Below are positions 62,605 to 64,000 of a DNA stretch of 64,000 nucleotides, one piece after another. Origin of the DNA: Cryobacterium sp. GrIS_2_6 (GTDB lineage: Bacteria; Actinomycetota; Actinomycetes; Actinomycetales; Microbacteriaceae); contig NZ_JAXCHP010000001.1 in the NCBI RefSeq assembly GCF_035984545.1, positions 1,674,001 through 1,738,000 on the forward strand, in the 5' to 3' direction. A model generated the notes under the pieces. It was not told the DNA's origin and ran no database searches. It saw nothing but the letters and a program-made list of their open reading frames with translations. Made by a program: the position numbers and the translations under genes. The first letter of the stretch is position 1, and every line of letters starts with the position of its first letter.

Positions 62605-63416
62605 CAGGAGCTCCGTCCCGTCAGCCAGGGTGTCGCGAGCCTGCTGATCAGCCCGAAGAGGCTGTAGCCGAGGCCGGCGAGGAGTCCGGCGACGAGCGCG
62701 AGCGCCCAGACCCTGTCGACGTTCGCCGCGGACCCGGCCGCGAGCATCGCGATGCCGAGGCCGCGGTCGACGCCGCCGAGGTACTCGCCGAGGATCGCGC
62801 CGAGCAGCGCGGCGGGGGCCGCGATCTGCAGGGCGGAGAGCACGCTCGGCAGCCCGGCCATCAGCCGCACCTTACGGAGCTGCATGAACCGTCCACCGCC
62901 GTAGACACTGACGAGGTCGAGACTCGCGGGGGTCGCGGCCTTGAGGCCCACGAGGGAACCGACGACGGTCGTGAAGAACACGGACATCGCAGCGAGGAAG
63001 ATCGCGGTTCCGGAGAGTTCGCCACCGCGCGGGGCACCGATCACGATGTAGGCGATCGGGCCGATCGCGACGATCGGGATGCAGTACGTGATGACCGCGA
63101 TCTGCAGCGCGACCTTCTCGATGCGGGGGACGACGAGCACGAGGCCGGCGAGGATGAGCGCGGCCGCATTGCCCCAGAGGAAGCCGACGATCGCCTCGCC
63201 CACCGTGATCGACACGTGCGACAGGTAGAAGGCCCACCCGTCCGAGACGAGCTGGGCGACGACGGCGCCCGGTGTCGGTATCGCCCCGCCCGGTACGGTG
63301 CCGATGCCGCGGAAGATCGTGGCGGCGCCGAGCCACCACAGGACAAGGACGACGACGACGCCGATCAGCCCGGTCGCCCAGGCCGGGAGCGTGCGGAACG
63401 AGGCGAGACGGCGCAT
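62604..63416 (-). CDS. ABC transporter permease, NitT/TauT type (first)
   Basis: 270 aa, six membrane helices, with LRKVRLMAGLPSVLSALQIA as the loop that meets the ATPase. Its gene touches the ATPase gene on one side and the second permease on the other by TGATG overlaps. Substrates for this family include sulfonates, nitrate, pyrimidine precursors and riboflavin; none can be chosen here. Confidence 0.88.
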   Translation of the reverse strand: MRRLASFRTLPAWATGLIGVVVVLVLWWLGAATIFRGIGTVPGGAIPTPGAVVAQLVSDGWAFYLSHVSITVGEAIVGFLWGNAAALILAGLVLVVPRIEKVALQIAVITYCIPIVAIGPIAYIVIGAPRGGELSGTAIFLAAMSVFFTTVVGSLVGLKAATPASLDLVSVYGGGRFMQLRKVRLMAGLPSVLSALQIAAPAALLGAILGEYLGGVDRGLGIAMLAAGSAANVDRVWALALVAGLLAGLGYSLFGLISRLATPWLTGRSS

Positions 63417-64000
63417 CAGTCCGTCTCCGCCACGGAGAGGGCGTCGGGGCTGAAGAGCAGTTCGGAGGCGCGGTCGTGCAGGGCGTGGAATTCGTGGGAG
63501 CGCATCATGTCCGGATGCCGCGGGCGGGGCAGGTCGATGTCGATGACCTCCTTGATGCGGCCGGGTCGGGGGCTCATCACCGCGACCTGGTCCGAGAGGA
63601 AGATGGCCTCGGAGATGCCGTGCGTGACCATCATCGTGGTCGCGGGCTTCTCGGTCCAGATCCTGAGGAGTTCGATGTTGAGGCGCTGGCGGGTCATGTC
63701 GTCGAGGGCGCCGAAGGGTTCGTCGAGCAGCAGCACGGAGGGCTTCAGCACGAGCGACCGGGCGATGGACACCCGCTGTCGCATTCCGCCGGAGAGCTGC
63801 GCGGGCTTGGCGTGTTCGAAGGCCTTGAGGCCGACCAGGTCGATCAGTTCGGAGACGTAGTCCTCGTCGACGGGCATCCGTGCAACCTCGAAGGGAAGCT
63901 TGATGTTGCCGCGCACGCTGCGCCAGGGCAGCAGTGCGGCGTCCTGGAAGGCGATGCCGAGTTCGTGGCCGCTACGCAGCTCGGCCGGCGTCTTTCCGTC
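63416..64000 (-). CDS. ABC transporter ATP-binding protein, NitT/TauT type (partial)
   Basis: The C-terminal 195 residues; the frame continues beyond the window end. Q-loop region [19 protein letters not shown], signature [16 protein letters not shown], Walker [14 protein letters not shown] and switch His MMVTHG. The Walker A part is outside. A GTG at 63916 is internal, not the start, because conserved residues precede it. Energises the two permeases that follow. Confidence 0.9.
   Translation of the reverse strand, partial: DGKTPAELRSGHELGIAFQDAALLPWRSVRGNIKLPFEVARMPVDEDYVSELIDLVGLKAFEHAKPAQLSGGMRQRVSIARSLVLKPSVLLLDEPFGALDDMTRQRLNIELLRIWTEKPATTMMVTHGISEAIFLSDQVAVMSPRPGRIKEVIDIDLPRPRHPDMMRSHEFHALHDRASELLFSPDALSVAETD

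Overview
The window is high-GC DNA from an actinobacterium, most likely a motile member of the Microbacteriaceae. The evidence is the codon use, frequent GTG starts, a Gram-positive flagellum without P- or L-ring genes, and a DUF222/HNH gene of the kind that is multicopy in that family. No database search was possible, so the taxonomy is inferred. Genes are packed into operons, and most junctions are ATGA, GTGA or TGATG overlaps. No rRNA, tRNA or CRISPR array was seen.

Layout. (1) 1-4.9 kb, plus strand: the end of a LacI-type regulator, then a carbohydrate ABC transporter (binding protein and two permeases) and a GH130-type glycoside phosphorylase, closed by an intrinsic terminator. (2) 4.9-13.0 kb, minus strand: a seven-gene chemosensory operon in the order MCP, CheW, CheA-REC, CheB, CheR-TPR, CheW, REC-GGDEF. 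Its output protein is a diguanylate cyclase and it has no cheY, which is the parts list of the proteobacterial Wsp system. (3) 13.1-35.2 kb, minus strand: one long flagellar operon, flgB-flgC-fliE-fliF-fliG-fliH-fliI-fliJ-(NlpC/P60)-fliK-flgD-flgE-flbD-motA-motB-fliM-fliN-fliO-fliP-fliQ-fliR-flhB-flhA-(FlhF-like)-csrA. (4) 35.3-37.1 kb: a DUF222/HNH gene lying between flagellar operons. (5) 37.2-41.7 kb, minus strand: fliA, fliC, fliD, fliS and a small FliT-position gene. (6) 42.1-45.5 kb, plus strand, divergent from fliA: flgN-flgK-flgL-fliW. (7) 45.7-47.5 kb: a three-gene membrane operon built around a b6-like cytochrome b N-terminal domain. (8) 47.5-51.4 kb: an acetyl-esterase, two exported proteins with an AT-richer patch, a tiny membrane protein and a BadF/BcrA-type sugar kinase. 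(9) 51.5-53.3 kb: sufS-sufU. (10) 53.3-60.7 kb: modABC with a HTH-Mop regulator, a MogA/MoaB-like protein and a two-gene molybdenum hydroxylase. (11) 61-64 kb: a methyltransferase and a NitT/TauT-type ABC transporter cut by the window end.

How the parts work together. fliA encodes the flagellar sigma-28. Four sites of the form T(T/A)AC-N15-(G/A)CCGATAG stand in front of flgB, fliM, fliC and flgN, so this sigma factor probably drives the structural operon as well as the filament genes. CsrA and FliW, a known translational repressor and its antagonist, sit at opposite ends of the flagellar locus. The Wsp-like operon directly downstream would convert a membrane or periplasmic-side stimulus into c-di-GMP rather than CheY-P. 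FliM lacks a recognisable CheY-binding N-terminal peptide, which fits the missing cheY. At the right end, molybdate uptake, a cofactor-related protein and a molybdenum hydroxylase form one functional group.
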